This document shows, one piece after another, positions 40,816 to 49,460 of a stretch of DNA of 64,000 nt. The DNA is from CAWJMD01 sp963843835. Its GTDB lineage: Bacteria; Actinomycetota; Actinomycetes; Actinomycetales; CAWJMD01. The position numbers and the translations under genes were made by a program. Every line of letters starts with the position of its first letter. Within the stretch, counting starts at the first letter, position 1. The stretch is taken from positions 1 to 64,000 of the forward strand of contig CAWJMD010000001.1 in NCBI GenBank assembly GCA_963843835.1, read 5' to 3'. The notes below the pieces were generated by a model, which was not told the DNA's origin, did no database searches, and saw only the letters and a list, made by a program, of their open reading frames with translations.

Positions 40816-43395
40816 GTGAGTACCAGCGAGGGCACGTCGGTCGAGGCTGCCCCGGTCCCGTCCGAGCCGGTCGGGGCCGGCGGAGGCCGTTCTCCCGCCC
40901 CGGCCATCTACGCGCTGTCCGTCGGGCTCGTCGCCGTCGCGGCCGTGCTCGTGGTCGTGGTCCTGCCGCACCTGCCGGCGCGCGACCATCCGAGCCTTCC
41001 CCCGTGGTGGCTGCTGCTGCTCCCTGCCTTCGCCCTCAGCGAGCTGTTCACCGTGCACCTGCGCGTGGGCCGCAGCGCCTTCACCGTCTCCTTCGGGCAC
41101 ATCCCGCTCGTGCTCGGGGTGGTGCTGCTCGACCCCGTCCAGCTGCTCACGGTGAGCGTGCTCGGGTCGGCCTTCACCCTGGTCGTCCACCGCCGCCAGT
41201 GGGGTCTGAAGCTGCTGTTCAACGTCGGGCTGTGGGCCTTCGAGGCGGCCCTCGCCCTCACGCTCTACCGCCTCATCGCCGGCGACGCACCACCCGCCTC
41301 GCTCCTGAGCCTCGTGGCCGTGCTCGCCACGATCCTCATGACGGACCAGCTCACCGCGCTGGCGGTGACGGCCGTCATCTCCCTCCACGAGGGCGAGCTC
41401 GAACGCGAGTCGATCCGTGAGGCCCTCACGTGGGGCCTGCTGGTCGCGGTGTGCAACACCAGCGTCGGGCTCCTGGTGGTCGTCCTCGCTGCTGAACAGC
41501 CCTTCGCCGTCCCCCTGCTGCTGGTGATGCTCGGCATGCTCGGTCTGTCGTACCGGGCCTACGAGCAGCTCCACCGTGCGCACCAGCAGATGGAGCGGCA
41601 GCACGACTTCGCGCAGGCACTCGCCGACGTCCACGGGTCCGGCAGCGTCATCGACGAGGTGCTGGAGCAGACGCGCACGATGATGCAGGTCGAGGTCGTC
41701 GAGGCCCACTTCGACGGACGCGTGCACCGCTGCACCGCCTCCGGGATCGAGGAGCTCACGGGCAGCACGCCCTCCTCCGACTACTGGCTCGGCCTCGCCC
41801 GCGCCGGGTGCTCGGCCCTGCTTCCGCGCGGGACGGCCGTGCCGGCCGAGCGGACGATCATGCGGCTCAGCGGCGCCCACGAGGCGGCGATGGCCCCCGT
41901 CGTCCGCGGTTCCGACCTCCGCGGAGCGCTCGTGGTTCTGGACCGCCTCGGTGAGGTGACGCCGTTCACCGCCGACGACCTGCGCGCCCTGGAGACCCTG
42001 GCCCACCAGGCGAGCGTGGCGATGGACCGCGGCCACCTCGTCGACCGCCTCCGTCTGGAGGCCGCCGACAGAGCCCGTGAGGCCAGGCTCGACCAGCTGA
42101 CCGGCCTGCCCAACCGCGCGCACTTCGTCGAGCTGGTCACCGCGGCCGTCGAGACGCGGCCCGGGGTGGGGGTCGTCCTCCTCGACCTGGACCGCTTCAA
42201 GGACGTCAACGACGCGTTGGGCCACACGGTCGGGGACGAGCTGCTTCGCGTCGTCGCGCGCCGGCTGCGCGTGGCCCTGGGTCCGGACACGACGCTCGCG
42301 CGGCTCGGGGGTGACGAGTTCGCCGCGATGGTGGCGCTGACGGGTGCCGCCGACGGTGCCGACGCCACCCTGACGGCGGTGGAGGCGATCGGACGTGCAC
42401 TGGGGTCCGACGTGGTGGTCGGGGACGTCCGGCTCAACCTCGACGTCAGCATCGGCAGCGCGGTGGCCCCCACCGACGGCAGCACGGCCGAGCACCTCCT
42501 GCAGCGCGCCGACGTGGCGATGTACCGCGCGAAGAACGGGCGCACCGGCTACGAGCAGTACGACGCCCGGCTCGACGGGTCCGGGTCCGAGCGGCTGGCC
42601 CTGTACACCGAGCTGCGGCAGGCCGTCGCCGACGGGCTCCTCGACGTCCACTTCCAGCCGTCGCTCGACCCGACGACGGGGCGGGTGCTGTCGGCCGAGG
42701 CACTGGCGCGGTGGCAGCATCCCGTCCGCGGCACGGTCGCCCCCGACACGTTCATCCCGCTCGCTGAGCGGAGCGGCCTGATCAACGCCCTCACCCACCT
42801 GGTGCTGCGACGGGCGCTGGCGGGGCTCCGGGACTGGCGGGCCGAGGCGCTGCTGCCCCGCGTCGCCGTGAACCTGTCCCCGCGCGTGCTGCACGACCTC
42901 GAGCTGCCCGGACTGGTCGCCTCACTGCTGCGCGAGTTCGACGTCCCCGCCGAGGCGCTGACGCTGGAGATCACCGAGTCGGCCGTCATCGCCGACCCGG
43001 AGCGCGCCAAGGCGGTGCTGCAGGACCTCGACGCCCTCGGCGTGCACCTGTCGGTCGACGACTACGGCACGGGCTACTCCTCGCTCGCCTACCTTCGCCA
43101 GCTGCCGGTCGACGAGCTGAAGATCGACCGGAGCTTCGTGCAGCACCTCGCCGACGACGAGGGCGACGCGGTGATCGTCCGCTCGACGATCGGCCTGGCC
43201 CACGAGCTGGGGCTGACGGTCGTCGCCGAGGGCGTGGAGGATGCGGCCTCGCTCACGCTGCTGCGCCTGTGGGGGTGCGAGGCGGTGCAGGGCTTCCACC
43301 TGAGCAGGCCGGTACCCGCTGCGGCGCTCACGACCTGGCTGCGCGAGCGCGCCGACGACCTGGCGGTCCCGAGCGCGGCCGACGACGCACGCTGA
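40816..43395 (+). CDS. membrane GAF-GGDEF-EAL cyclic-di-GMP protein
   Basis: 859 residues. N-terminal membrane sensor (seven to eight segments, 30-250), a GAF-like region (about 270-415, EVVEAHFDGRVHRCTASGIE through HQASVAMDRGHLVDRLRLEA), GGDEF with LGGDEFAAM near 497, and EAL with SAEALARWQHP near 626 and DDYGTGYSSLAYLRQLPVDE. Both sites look intact. GTG 40816 follows GGACGGAG at seven to eight bases. It follows the S8 peptidase gene by 82 bases and may be read with it. Confidence 0.9.
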   Translation: MSTSEGTSVEAAPVPSEPVGAGGGRSPAPAIYALSVGLVAVAAVLVVVVLPHLPARDHPSLPPWWLLLLPAFALSELFTVHLRVGRSAFTVSFGHIPLVLGVVLLDPVQLLTVSVLGSAFTLVVHRRQWGLKLLFNVGLWAFEAALALTLYRLIAGDAPPASLLSLVAVLATILMTDQLTALAVTAVISLHEGELERESIREALTWGLLVAVCNTSVGLLVVVLAAEQPFAVPLLLVMLGMLGLSYRAYEQLHRAHQQMERQHDFAQALADVHGSGSVIDEVLEQTRTMMQVEVVEAHFDGRVHRCTASGIEELTGSTPSSDYWLGLARAGCSALLPRGTAVPAERTIMRLSGAHEAAMAPVVRGSDLRGALVVLDRLGEVTPFTADDLRALETLAHQASVAMDRGHLVDRLRLEAADRAREARLDQLTGLPNRAHFVELVTAAVETRPGVGVVLLDLDRFKDVNDALGHTVGDELLRVVARRLRVALGPDTTLARLGGDEFAAMVALTGAADGADATLTAVEAIGRALGSDVVVGDVRLNLDVSIGSAVAPTDGSTAEHLLQRADVAMYRAKNGRTGYEQYDARLDGSGSERLALYTELRQAVADGLLDVHFQPSLDPTTGRVLSAEALARWQHPVRGTVAPDTFIPLAERSGLINALTHLVLRRALAGLRDWRAEALLPRVAVNLSPRVLHDLELPGLVASLLREFDVPAEALTLEITESAVIADPERAKAVLQDLDALGVHLSVDDYGTGYSSLAYLRQLPVDELKIDRSFVQHLADDEGDAVIVRSTIGLAHELGLTVVAEGVEDAASLTLLRLWGCEAVQGFHLSRPVPAAALTTWLRERADDLAVPSAADDAR

Positions 43396-43420
43396 CCCGC
43401 CCGGCGCACCGAGGGTGTGA

Positions 43421-43426
43421 CAGCCT
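43421..43426 (+). promoter_or_regulatory. leaderless -10 box CAGCCT for the MOSC gene
   Basis: CAGCCT, six bases, ATG 43433; this favours ATG 43433 over GTG 43427. Confidence 0.5.
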
Positions 43427-43432
43427 GTGGCC

Positions 43433-44143
43433 ATGCGCATCGGCCACGTGGCGACGGTCCACCGGTACCCGGTGAAGTCCGTTCTGGGAGAACGGCTCGA
43501 CTCCGTCGAGGTCGACGGACGAGGGCTCGTCGGGGACCGCCTGTTCTCCGTCCGCGACCCCGACGGCAGGTTCGGCAGCGGCAAGAGCACGCGGCGCTTC
43601 CGTCGGATGGACGGGCTGCAGCTGCTCCGCGCCCGGTACGAGGGTGACGACGTCGTGCTCGAGCTGCCCGACGGCACCGTCGTGCGTGGCCGGGACGCCG
43701 CGCGGGTCGCCGACCTGCTCAGCGCCCACGTCGGCCGTCCGGTCACGCTGGCCCGCGAGGGCGAGGTGTCGCACTTCGACGACGGCCCGGTGCACCTGGT
43801 GACGACGGCGTCCCTCTCGTCGCTGGCGAGCGCCCGCGGCGTGGACGTCGACCCCGGCCGGTGCCGCCCGAACCTGGTGGTCGACACCGGTGACACCGGC
43901 GGCTACCCCGAGGACGACTGGCTCGGCCGCACCCTGGCGGTCGGCGACCACGTGCGTCTGCGGGTGGTCCAGCCGATGCCGCGCTGCGTGATGGCCACGC
44001 ACGCCACCGCCGACCTGCCCGCCGACGCGACCATGCTGCGCGACGTCACCGACCTGCACGGCGGGGACCTCGGCGTCCTGGCCGACGTGCTCCGGGGCGG
44101 CACCCTCCGGGTGGACGACCCCGTCGCGCTCCTGCCCTCCTGA
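43433..44143 (+). CDS. MOSC-domain protein with N-terminal MOSC beta-barrel
   Basis: 236 residues: VHRYPVKSVLGERLDSVEVD (MOSC_N), then LVGDRLFSVRDPDGRFGSGK, and the MOSC half with NLVVDTGDTGGYPEDDWLGR, LRVVQPMPRCVMATHATADL containing the conserved sulfur-carrying Cys. Related to mARC/YcbX-type molybdenum proteins. Intact, unlike the unrelated MOSC remnant at the window start. Confidence 0.88.
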   Translation: MRIGHVATVHRYPVKSVLGERLDSVEVDGRGLVGDRLFSVRDPDGRFGSGKSTRRFRRMDGLQLLRARYEGDDVVLELPDGTVVRGRDAARVADLLSAHVGRPVTLAREGEVSHFDDGPVHLVTTASLSSLASARGVDVDPGRCRPNLVVDTGDTGGYPEDDWLGRTLAVGDHVRLRVVQPMPRCVMATHATADLPADATMLRDVTDLHGGDLGVLADVLRGGTLRVDDPVALLPS

Positions 44144-44175
44144 CGCGCCACCCCCTCCTCGCAGGGTCGGGGGTG

Positions 44176-44181
44176 CAGGAT
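44176..44181 (+). promoter_or_regulatory. leaderless -10 box CAGGAT for the HhH-GPD gene
   Basis: CAGGAT, six bases, ATG 44188. Confidence 0.5.
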
Positions 44182-44187
44182 GGTGCG

Positions 44188-44760
44188 ATGGCGATGCACC
44201 TGGGAACCACGGACGAGGCCAACGCGCTCCTCGCGCGCGACCCGCTGGCGCTCCTGACCGGGATGCTGCTCGACCAGCAGATCCCGATGGAGAAGGCGTT
44301 CACCTCGCCGCAGGTGCTCGCCGAGCGGATGGGGACCGACCGGCTCGACGCGCAGGCGATCGCGGCCCACGACCCCGAGGCCCTGGTCGAGGTCTTCAGG
44401 ACGCCGCCGGCGCTGCACCGCTTCCCCGGGTCGATGGCCAAGCGCACCCAGGAGATGTGCCAGGCGCTCGTCGACCACCACGGCGGTGACGCCGAGCAGG
44501 TCTGGGCCGGCGTGACGACCGGCACCGAGCTGGTGGCGCGCGTGGCCGCGCTGCCGGGGTTCGGCGACCAGAAGGCCAGGATCTTCGCCGCCCTGCTCGC
44601 CAAGCAGCTCGGGGTGCAGCCGGCCGGGTGGCGGGAGGCGACCGGCGACTACGGCCAGGACGGCTACCGCTCGATCGCGGACGTCGTGGACGACGAGTCC
44701 CGCCTGAAGGTGCGCGCGTACAAGAAGGAGAAGAAGGCCGCGGCGAAGGCGGTCGGCTGA
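44188..44760 (+). CDS. HhH-GPD-type base excision DNA repair protein
   Basis: 190 residues. LLTGMLLDQQIPMEKAFTSP at the N-terminus and the helix-hairpin-helix VAALPGFGDQKARIFAALLA, with a Lys/Ala-rich tail, match a conserved actinobacterial HhH-GPD family annotated as repair glycosylase-like. The catalytic Asp that follows the hairpin in true glycosylases is not obvious, so activity is uncertain. The stop TGA overlaps the apparent CTG start of the next gene. Confidence 0.82.
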   Translation: MAMHLGTTDEANALLARDPLALLTGMLLDQQIPMEKAFTSPQVLAERMGTDRLDAQAIAAHDPEALVEVFRTPPALHRFPGSMAKRTQEMCQALVDHHGGDAEQVWAGVTTGTELVARVAALPGFGDQKARIFAALLAKQLGVQPAGWREATGDYGQDGYRSIADVVDDESRLKVRAYKKEKKAAAKAVG

Positions 44761-45293
44761 ACGTCCAGTCGGTCGAGCTGCTGCTCGACGACGCCACCGA
44801 CTCCGCCGTCCGCGCCCGCTGGGAGACGCTCGCCGACGCCGGTCTGCCGAGCCAGGCGACCCACAGCGGGGCGAGCAACCGCCCGCACGTGACGCTGACC
44901 GTGCGCGACGCCATCGACGACGACCTCGACCCGCGGATCGCCCGCGCCGCCGGCCGCCTGCCCCTCCCCCTGGCGCTAGGCGGCCTGCTCGTCTTCGCGC
45001 GCCGTCGCTGCGTGCTCGCCCTCGCCGTCGTCCCCTCCGCCGACCTCCTCGCCCTGCAGTCCCGCGTGCACGACCTCCTGCCCGACACGTCCGTCCCGGG
45101 GGGCAGGGGCCACCCCCACCTCGAGCCCGGACGCTGGACGCCCCACGTCACCCTGGCCCGCGGCCTGCGTCCCGAGCAGGTCGGTGGCGCGGTGCAGGCA
45201 CTCGGCCACCTCGACGACCTGGTCGGCTCCGCCGTCGCCGTGCGGCGCTGGGACGGTGGCCGGCGGCTCGACCGGGTGGTCGCCAGCGGGTGA
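44757..45293 (+). CDS. 2H phosphoesterase (2'-5' RNA ligase-like)
   Basis: About 178 residues. Two His-x-Thr motifs, NRPHVTLTV and WTPHVTLAR, about 90 residues apart, define the 2H phosphoesterase/LigT fold, which hydrolyses or joins 2',5'/cyclic phosphodiester bonds. No ATG, GTG or TTG lies in frame near the family's usual start. CTG 44757 overlaps the upstream stop (CTGA) and places VQSVELLLDD right at the N-terminus, so I take CTG as start. GTG 44628 would need a 133-base overlap. Confidence 0.75.
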   Translation: MNVQSVELLLDDATDSAVRARWETLADAGLPSQATHSGASNRPHVTLTVRDAIDDDLDPRIARAAGRLPLPLALGGLLVFARRRCVLALAVVPSADLLALQSRVHDLLPDTSVPGGRGHPHLEPGRWTPHVTLARGLRPEQVGGAVQALGHLDDLVGSAVAVRRWDGGRRLDRVVASG

Positions 45294-45330
45294 GGCGTCC
45301 GCTCGGCGTGCGGACGCCCGGATCCTCCGA

Positions 45331-45336
45331 CAGGCT
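45331..45336 (+). promoter_or_regulatory. leaderless -10 box CAGGCT for the hemerythrin gene
   Basis: CAGGCT, six bases, ATG 45343. Confidence 0.5.
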
Positions 45337-45342
45337 GCGCGC

Positions 45343-45885
45343 ATGACCGACATCCCCGTCCCCCGCCCGACCTCCGGCGACGTGGTCGAGGTGATCCTCG
45401 ACGACCACCGCCTCTTCGAGTCCCTGCTGCGCGAGCTGCGTGACACCACGGCCGACCGCGAGGCGGCCCGCGCGACCCTGTCGGCCGTCCTGATCGCGCA
45501 CGGCGAGGCCGAGGAGGCCGAGGTCTACCCGAAGCTCGTGCGCAAGGACGCGATCGATGACCACGACGCCGAGCACGGCGAGGAGGAGCACGCCGAGGGC
45601 AACGAGAAGCTCCTCGCCCTGCTGGAGTGCGTAGGCACCGACACACAGAAGTTCGACGACGCCGTCGAGGAGCTGGCCACGGCGCTCAACCACCACATCG
45701 GCGAGGAGGAGCAGTCGATCCTCAGCCCGGCGCGCACCGACGTCGCGGAGGCGACGCGGCGTGAGCTCGGCGCGGCGTTCCTCGCCGCCCGCAGCCGCCA
45801 CCTCGACGACGACTGTGGACGCATCGAGAACGTGCGGCGGATCGTCCGCGAGGCCGAGCGCGAGGGCAAGCTCGACGACGACTGA
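45343..45885 (+). CDS. hemerythrin HHE-domain protein
   Basis: 180 residues. Iron ligands expected in ILDDHRLFESLLRELRD, VLIAHGEAEEAEVYPKLV, DDHDAEHGEEEHAEGNEKLL and ALNHHIGEEEQSILSPARTD, the four-helix-bundle pattern of actinobacterial HHE proteins that sense or bind oxygen, NO or peroxide. C-terminal extension after SRHLDDDCGRIENVRRIV is charged. Stands alone with its own -10 box. Confidence 0.9.
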   Translation: MTDIPVPRPTSGDVVEVILDDHRLFESLLRELRDTTADREAARATLSAVLIAHGEAEEAEVYPKLVRKDAIDDHDAEHGEEEHAEGNEKLLALLECVGTDTQKFDDAVEELATALNHHIGEEEQSILSPARTDVAEATRRELGAAFLAARSRHLDDDCGRIENVRRIVREAEREGKLDDD

Positions 45886-45941
45886 GCCCGGCGCACCCTC
45901 GCCGGTCCTGGACGGCGGCCCGGGTCGCGCCGTCGCCGCCC

Positions 45942-45947
45942 TACCCT
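45942..45947 (+). promoter_or_regulatory. leaderless -10 box TACCCT for the HAD gene
   Basis: TACCCT, six bases, GTG 45954. Confidence 0.55.
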
Positions 45948-45953
45948 GGCGGC

Positions 45954-46730
45954 GTGACCCGAGGCGAGATCGAGTGCTGGCTGACCGACATGGACGGCGT
46001 GCTCGTGCACGAGGAACGCGCCCTGCCCGGCGCGGCGGAGTTCCTCCAGCGCCTGGTCGACCGGGAGCGGCGCTTCCTCGTGCTCACGAACAACTCGATC
46101 TTCACGCCCCGGGACCTGCGTGCCCGGCTGGCCGCCGGCGGCCTCAACGTGCCGGAGGAGTCGATCTGGACGTCGGCCCTCGCGACCGCCCAGTTCGTCG
46201 GTGACCAGGTGCCTGGCGGGACCGCCTACGTGATCGGCGAGGCGGGACTCACCACGGCTCTGCACGAGGTCGGCTACGTGCTCACCGACACCGACCCGGA
46301 CTTCGTGGTGCTCGGCGAGACCCGGACCTACTCGTTCGAGGCCATCACGAGGGCCATCCGGCTGATCGACCGGGGCGCGCGCTTCATCGCGACGAACCCC
46401 GATCCCACCGGCCCGTCCTCGGACGGTCCCCTGCCGGCGACCGGCGCCGTGGCCGCGCTGATCACCCGGGCCACGGGAGCGGTGCCCTACGTGGTGGGCA
46501 AGCCCAACCCCATGATGTTCCGCAGCGCGATGAACCGCATCGACGCCCACTCGGAGACCACCGCGATGGTCGGGGACCGGATGGACACCGACGTGGTGGC
46601 CGGCATCGAGGCCGGCCTGGAGACCACGCTCGTGCTGACCGGCTCGACGCGGCGGGACGAGGTCGAGCGCTTCCCCTACCGGCCGACCAGGATCTGCGAG
46701 TCGGTCGCCGACCTCATCCCGCTGGTCTGA
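45954..46730 (+). CDS. HAD-IIA family hydrolase (NagD-like)
   Basis: 258 residues. Motif I WLTDMDGVLVHEE with nucleophile Asp, motif II FLVLTNNSIFTPRDL, motif III Lys in YVVGKPNPMMF and motif IV MVGDRMDTDVVAGIEAGLET. The C2 cap (about 80-180) is as in NagD, a phosphatase of sugar phosphates or nucleotides. GTG 45954 fits the -10 box. No pathway neighbour. Confidence 0.9.
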   Translation: MTRGEIECWLTDMDGVLVHEERALPGAAEFLQRLVDRERRFLVLTNNSIFTPRDLRARLAAGGLNVPEESIWTSALATAQFVGDQVPGGTAYVIGEAGLTTALHEVGYVLTDTDPDFVVLGETRTYSFEAITRAIRLIDRGARFIATNPDPTGPSSDGPLPATGAVAALITRATGAVPYVVGKPNPMMFRSAMNRIDAHSETTAMVGDRMDTDVVAGIEAGLETTLVLTGSTRRDEVERFPYRPTRICESVADLIPLV

Positions 46731-46745
46731 GCCGGGGCCCGCGAC

Positions 46746-47321
46746 TCAGCGGCCCTGCTGCTCCCACTCCTGCCGGGTGATCGCGTACTCGACGTCGCCG
46801 TGCTCGTCGCCCGGGATCCGCACCGGCCATTCCTGGTGGAAGGTGCGCAGGTGGCGCAGGCCGGCCTTCTCCATCACGTGCCGGGACGCGACGTGCACCG
46901 CCATCGCCTCGGCGTACACGCGCTTCGCCCCGAGATCGCGGAACGCCGTGTCGACCAGTGCTCGTGACCCCTCGGACGCATAGCCGCGTCCCCAGAACCG
47001 CCGCCTCAGCCGGTACCCGAGCTCCGGGTCGTCCGACGGACCACCGTGGTGCGGGCGCAGGTGGAACCAGCCGACGAACTCCCCGGTCGACCGCTCCTCG
47101 GCCGCCCAGAAGCCGAAGCCCCTCCCGCTCTCGCGGTAGGCGAGGAAGGCGGGCAGCACGTCGTCGACGACCTCGGCCCTGGGCGTCGCCGGCCCGCCGT
47201 TGACGAACCGCATCACGAGGGGGTCGGAGTCGAGGTCGACGAGGTGGTCGACGTCGGCGTGGGTGAACCACCGCAGCACGAGGCGGGCGGTGGTGAGGTA
47301 GACGTCGGGTTCGGCGACCAC
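46746..47321 (-). CDS. GNAT-family N-acetyltransferase
   Basis: About 191 residues. YLTTARLVLRWFTHADVDHL, FVGWFHLRPHHGG, LGYRLRRRFWGRGYASEGSR (acetyl-CoA loop RRRFWGRGYA) and AMAVHVASRHVMEKAGLRHL identify the Acetyltransf_3/RimJ-like group, which modifies protein N-termini or small amines. Start taken at GTG 47321; frames extending to 47540 are Arg/Ser-rich and less convincing. Confidence 0.85.
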   Translation of the reverse strand: MVAEPDVYLTTARLVLRWFTHADVDHLVDLDSDPLVMRFVNGGPATPRAEVVDDVLPAFLAYRESGRGFGFWAAEERSTGEFVGWFHLRPHHGGPSDDPELGYRLRRRFWGRGYASEGSRALVDTAFRDLGAKRVYAEAMAVHVASRHVMEKAGLRHLRTFHQEWPVRIPGDEHGDVEYAITRQEWEQQGR

Positions 47322-47427
47322 GTCCCGCAGTGTGCTCCCGTCGGAGGCCGCAGAGGATGTCGGACCCGCTGTGTAGCGTGTCACCGACAGCCACAGCGGC
47401 GACGGATCTGCGTGAGAGGGGCGACGG

Positions 47428-48462
47428 GTGACGGGTCTCATGGCCGAGACGGTGGTGACCTCGCGCGGCGCACCCGAGGCGGCCGGCGAGGAGCGCTCGG
47501 AGCACGAGGTGCGCCTGGAACGGCACCGGCGCGAGCTCACGGGCTACTGCTACCGGATGCTCGGCTCAGCCTTCGACGCGGACGACGCGGTCCAGGAGAC
47601 GATGGTGCGGGCGTGGCGCTCCCTCGACGGCTTCGACGGCCGCTCGACGCTCCGGTCGTGGCTGTACCGCATCGCGACCAACGTCTGCTTCGACTCCCTC
47701 AACGGCACGAAGCGCCGGGCTCTCCCGATGGACCTCTCGGGCAACCCCTCCCCGCCGGTGGCCGAGTCCCTGGGCGTGCCGCTCGGTGAGCGGACGTGGA
47801 TCGGACCGGCACCCGGCGCCCACCTGGTCATGGAGGTCGCGGACCCGGCAGACGTGGTCGTGGGGCGGGACACGATCCGGCTGGCGTTCGTGGCCGCCCT
47901 GCAGCACCTTCCGCCCCGCCAGCGCGCCGTCCTGATCCTGCGAGAGGTGCTGCGCTTCAAGGCGAGTGAGGTCGCCAGCCTCCTCGACACGACCGTCGCC
48001 TCGGTCAACAGCGCCCTGCAGCGAGCGCGCGCGACGTTGTCGGCCGAGGACCCGACCCTCGCCGGCAGCGCCCCCGACCCGCTCGACCCCGAGCACTCCG
48101 CCCTGCTGGAGCGGTACGTGGAGGCGTTCGAGGCGTACGACATCGACGCCCTCGTGGCCCTGCTGCACGAGGACGCGACGCAGTCGATGCCGCCGTACAC
48201 CCTGTGGTTGCGCGGGCCGGCCGACATCGGGGCGTGGCATCTCGGACCGGGAGGGGGGTGCCGCGGGTCCCGCCTCGTGCCGGTGTCGGCGAACGGCTCC
48301 CCCGCCTACGCGCAGTACAAGCCGAGCGAGGCCCCCGGGCGGCTGGAGCCGTGGGCCATCCACTGCCTGCAGGTGGCCGACGGCCGGATCGTGGGCATCA
48401 CGAACTTCCTCGAGACCCGCCTCTTCGCGCTCTTCGGGCTGCCGGACCACCTCGACGTCTGA
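47428..48462 (+). CDS. ECF-type sigma-70 factor with C-terminal SnoaL-like domain (SigG/SigJ-like)
   Basis: 344 residues. Region 2 LTGYCYRMLGSAFDADDAVQ with LRSWLYRIATNVCFDSLNGT, region 4 HLPPRQRAVLILREVLRFKA with the HTH SLLDTTVASVNSALQRARAT, then an NTF2/SnoaL-like domain from about 225 (LLERYVEAFEAYDIDALVAL). Such fused sigma factors (ECF41/56-like, mycobacterial SigG/SigJ) are thought to be self-regulated by the C-terminal domain rather than by an anti-sigma protein. GTG 47428 or ATG 47440. Confidence 0.9.
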   Translation: MTGLMAETVVTSRGAPEAAGEERSEHEVRLERHRRELTGYCYRMLGSAFDADDAVQETMVRAWRSLDGFDGRSTLRSWLYRIATNVCFDSLNGTKRRALPMDLSGNPSPPVAESLGVPLGERTWIGPAPGAHLVMEVADPADVVVGRDTIRLAFVAALQHLPPRQRAVLILREVLRFKASEVASLLDTTVASVNSALQRARATLSAEDPTLAGSAPDPLDPEHSALLERYVEAFEAYDIDALVALLHEDATQSMPPYTLWLRGPADIGAWHLGPGGGCRGSRLVPVSANGSPAYAQYKPSEAPGRLEPWAIHCLQVADGRIVGITNFLETRLFALFGLPDHLDV

Positions 48463-48482
48463 CCGGTCGTCCAGCCGGTCAG
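48459..48482. terminator. hairpin between convergent stops (sigma factor / EamA)
   Basis: CTGACCGG, eight bases, CCGGTCAG, perfect 8-bp stem with both stop codons inside the arms. Confidence 0.55.
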
Positions 48483-49384
48483 CGGATCCGGCGACGTGAG
48501 ATCGCCACTCCCACCAGGCACACCATCCCACCGAGCACTGCCAGGGCCGCAGGTACCTCGCCGAGCAGCAGCCACCCACCGAACACGGTGATCGGCGGCA
48601 CCAGGTACGTCGACGCCCCGAGGCGCCCGGCGCTGCTGCGCGCCAGCGCGTACGCCCAGGTGGTGAAGGCGACCGCCGTGGGCAGCGCACCGAGGTAGAC
48701 CACCCAGGCCATGGCCGACGGGCCCGCACGGGACAGGTCCGCGACCAGGTCGGGTGCCGTGGGGAGCGTGCAGACAGCTCCGACGGTGCAGGCCACCCAG
48801 GTGACCTGGAGCGCGGACATCGGACCGAGGAGCGGCTTCTGCGCGACCACACCGACCGCGTAGGACGCGGCCGCCACGAGGCAGAGCACGACACCCAGCA
48901 GGTCGGCCTCGCCGGTCGAGGTCGCGACGCCGATCAGCGCGACGCCGGCGAACGCCACGCCGCTGCCGACCACCAGCGGTCGTGGGAACCCCTCGCCGAG
49001 CAGGAAGCCGGCCAGCAGCGCGATGAGGAGGGGACCCGTGTTGACCAACATCGCCGCGGTGCCCGCGTCGACGCGCTGCTCGGCGGCGTTGAGTGCCACG
49101 TTGTAGACGCCGAACCACGCGACCCCGCACACGATCAGGCGCGGCCAGTGGCGGCGCGCGGGACAGGGAGCCCGGCGGACCAGCAGCATCCCGCCGAGCA
49201 GGAGGCTCGCCACGGCGAGCCGGCCGAGGGTGAGCGCACCAGGCGAGACCTGGTCACCCAGGTGCCTGATGGCCAGGAAGGCCGAGGCCCAGAGGACGAC
49301 GGTGACGGCGACGGCCAGCAGGGGCAGGACGCCGGGGTCGCGGACGTCGTCGCCGACCGCGGCCGGGTCTCTCACGATGGTCAT
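48479..49384 (-). CDS. EamA/DMT-family transporter
   Basis: 301 residues, ten predicted membrane helices in two EamA repeats (VLPLLAVAVTVVLWASAFLA ... VVLCLVAAASYAVGVVAQKP ... PITVFGGWLLLGEVPAALAV). Probable exporter of amino acids or small metabolites; substrate unknown. Convergent with the sigma-factor gene. Confidence 0.88.
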   Translation of the reverse strand: MTIVRDPAAVGDDVRDPGVLPLLAVAVTVVLWASAFLAIRHLGDQVSPGALTLGRLAVASLLLGGMLLVRRAPCPARRHWPRLIVCGVAWFGVYNVALNAAEQRVDAGTAAMLVNTGPLLIALLAGFLLGEGFPRPLVVGSGVAFAGVALIGVATSTGEADLLGVVLCLVAAASYAVGVVAQKPLLGPMSALQVTWVACTVGAVCTLPTAPDLVADLSRAGPSAMAWVVYLGALPTAVAFTTWAYALARSSAGRLGASTYLVPPITVFGGWLLLGEVPAALAVLGGMVCLVGVAISRRRIR

Positions 49385-49448
49385 GACGAGTCAACGCCCG
49401 GGTCGGCCAGCGTGTGAGGCCGCCTCACCCGCCGGTGCACGCCGCGGA

Positions 49449-49454
49449 TACCGT
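49449..49454 (+). promoter_or_regulatory. leaderless -10 box TACCGT for the dehydratase gene
   Basis: TACCGT, six bases, ATG 49461. Confidence 0.55.
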
Positions 49455-49460
49455 CGGCTG

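Noticed and set aside
40177..42894. 905-codon open frame on the minus strand
   Set aside because: Antisense to the S8 peptidase and GGDEF-EAL genes. The product is His/Arg/Gln/Gly-rich without family motifs, a common effect of high GC at third positions.
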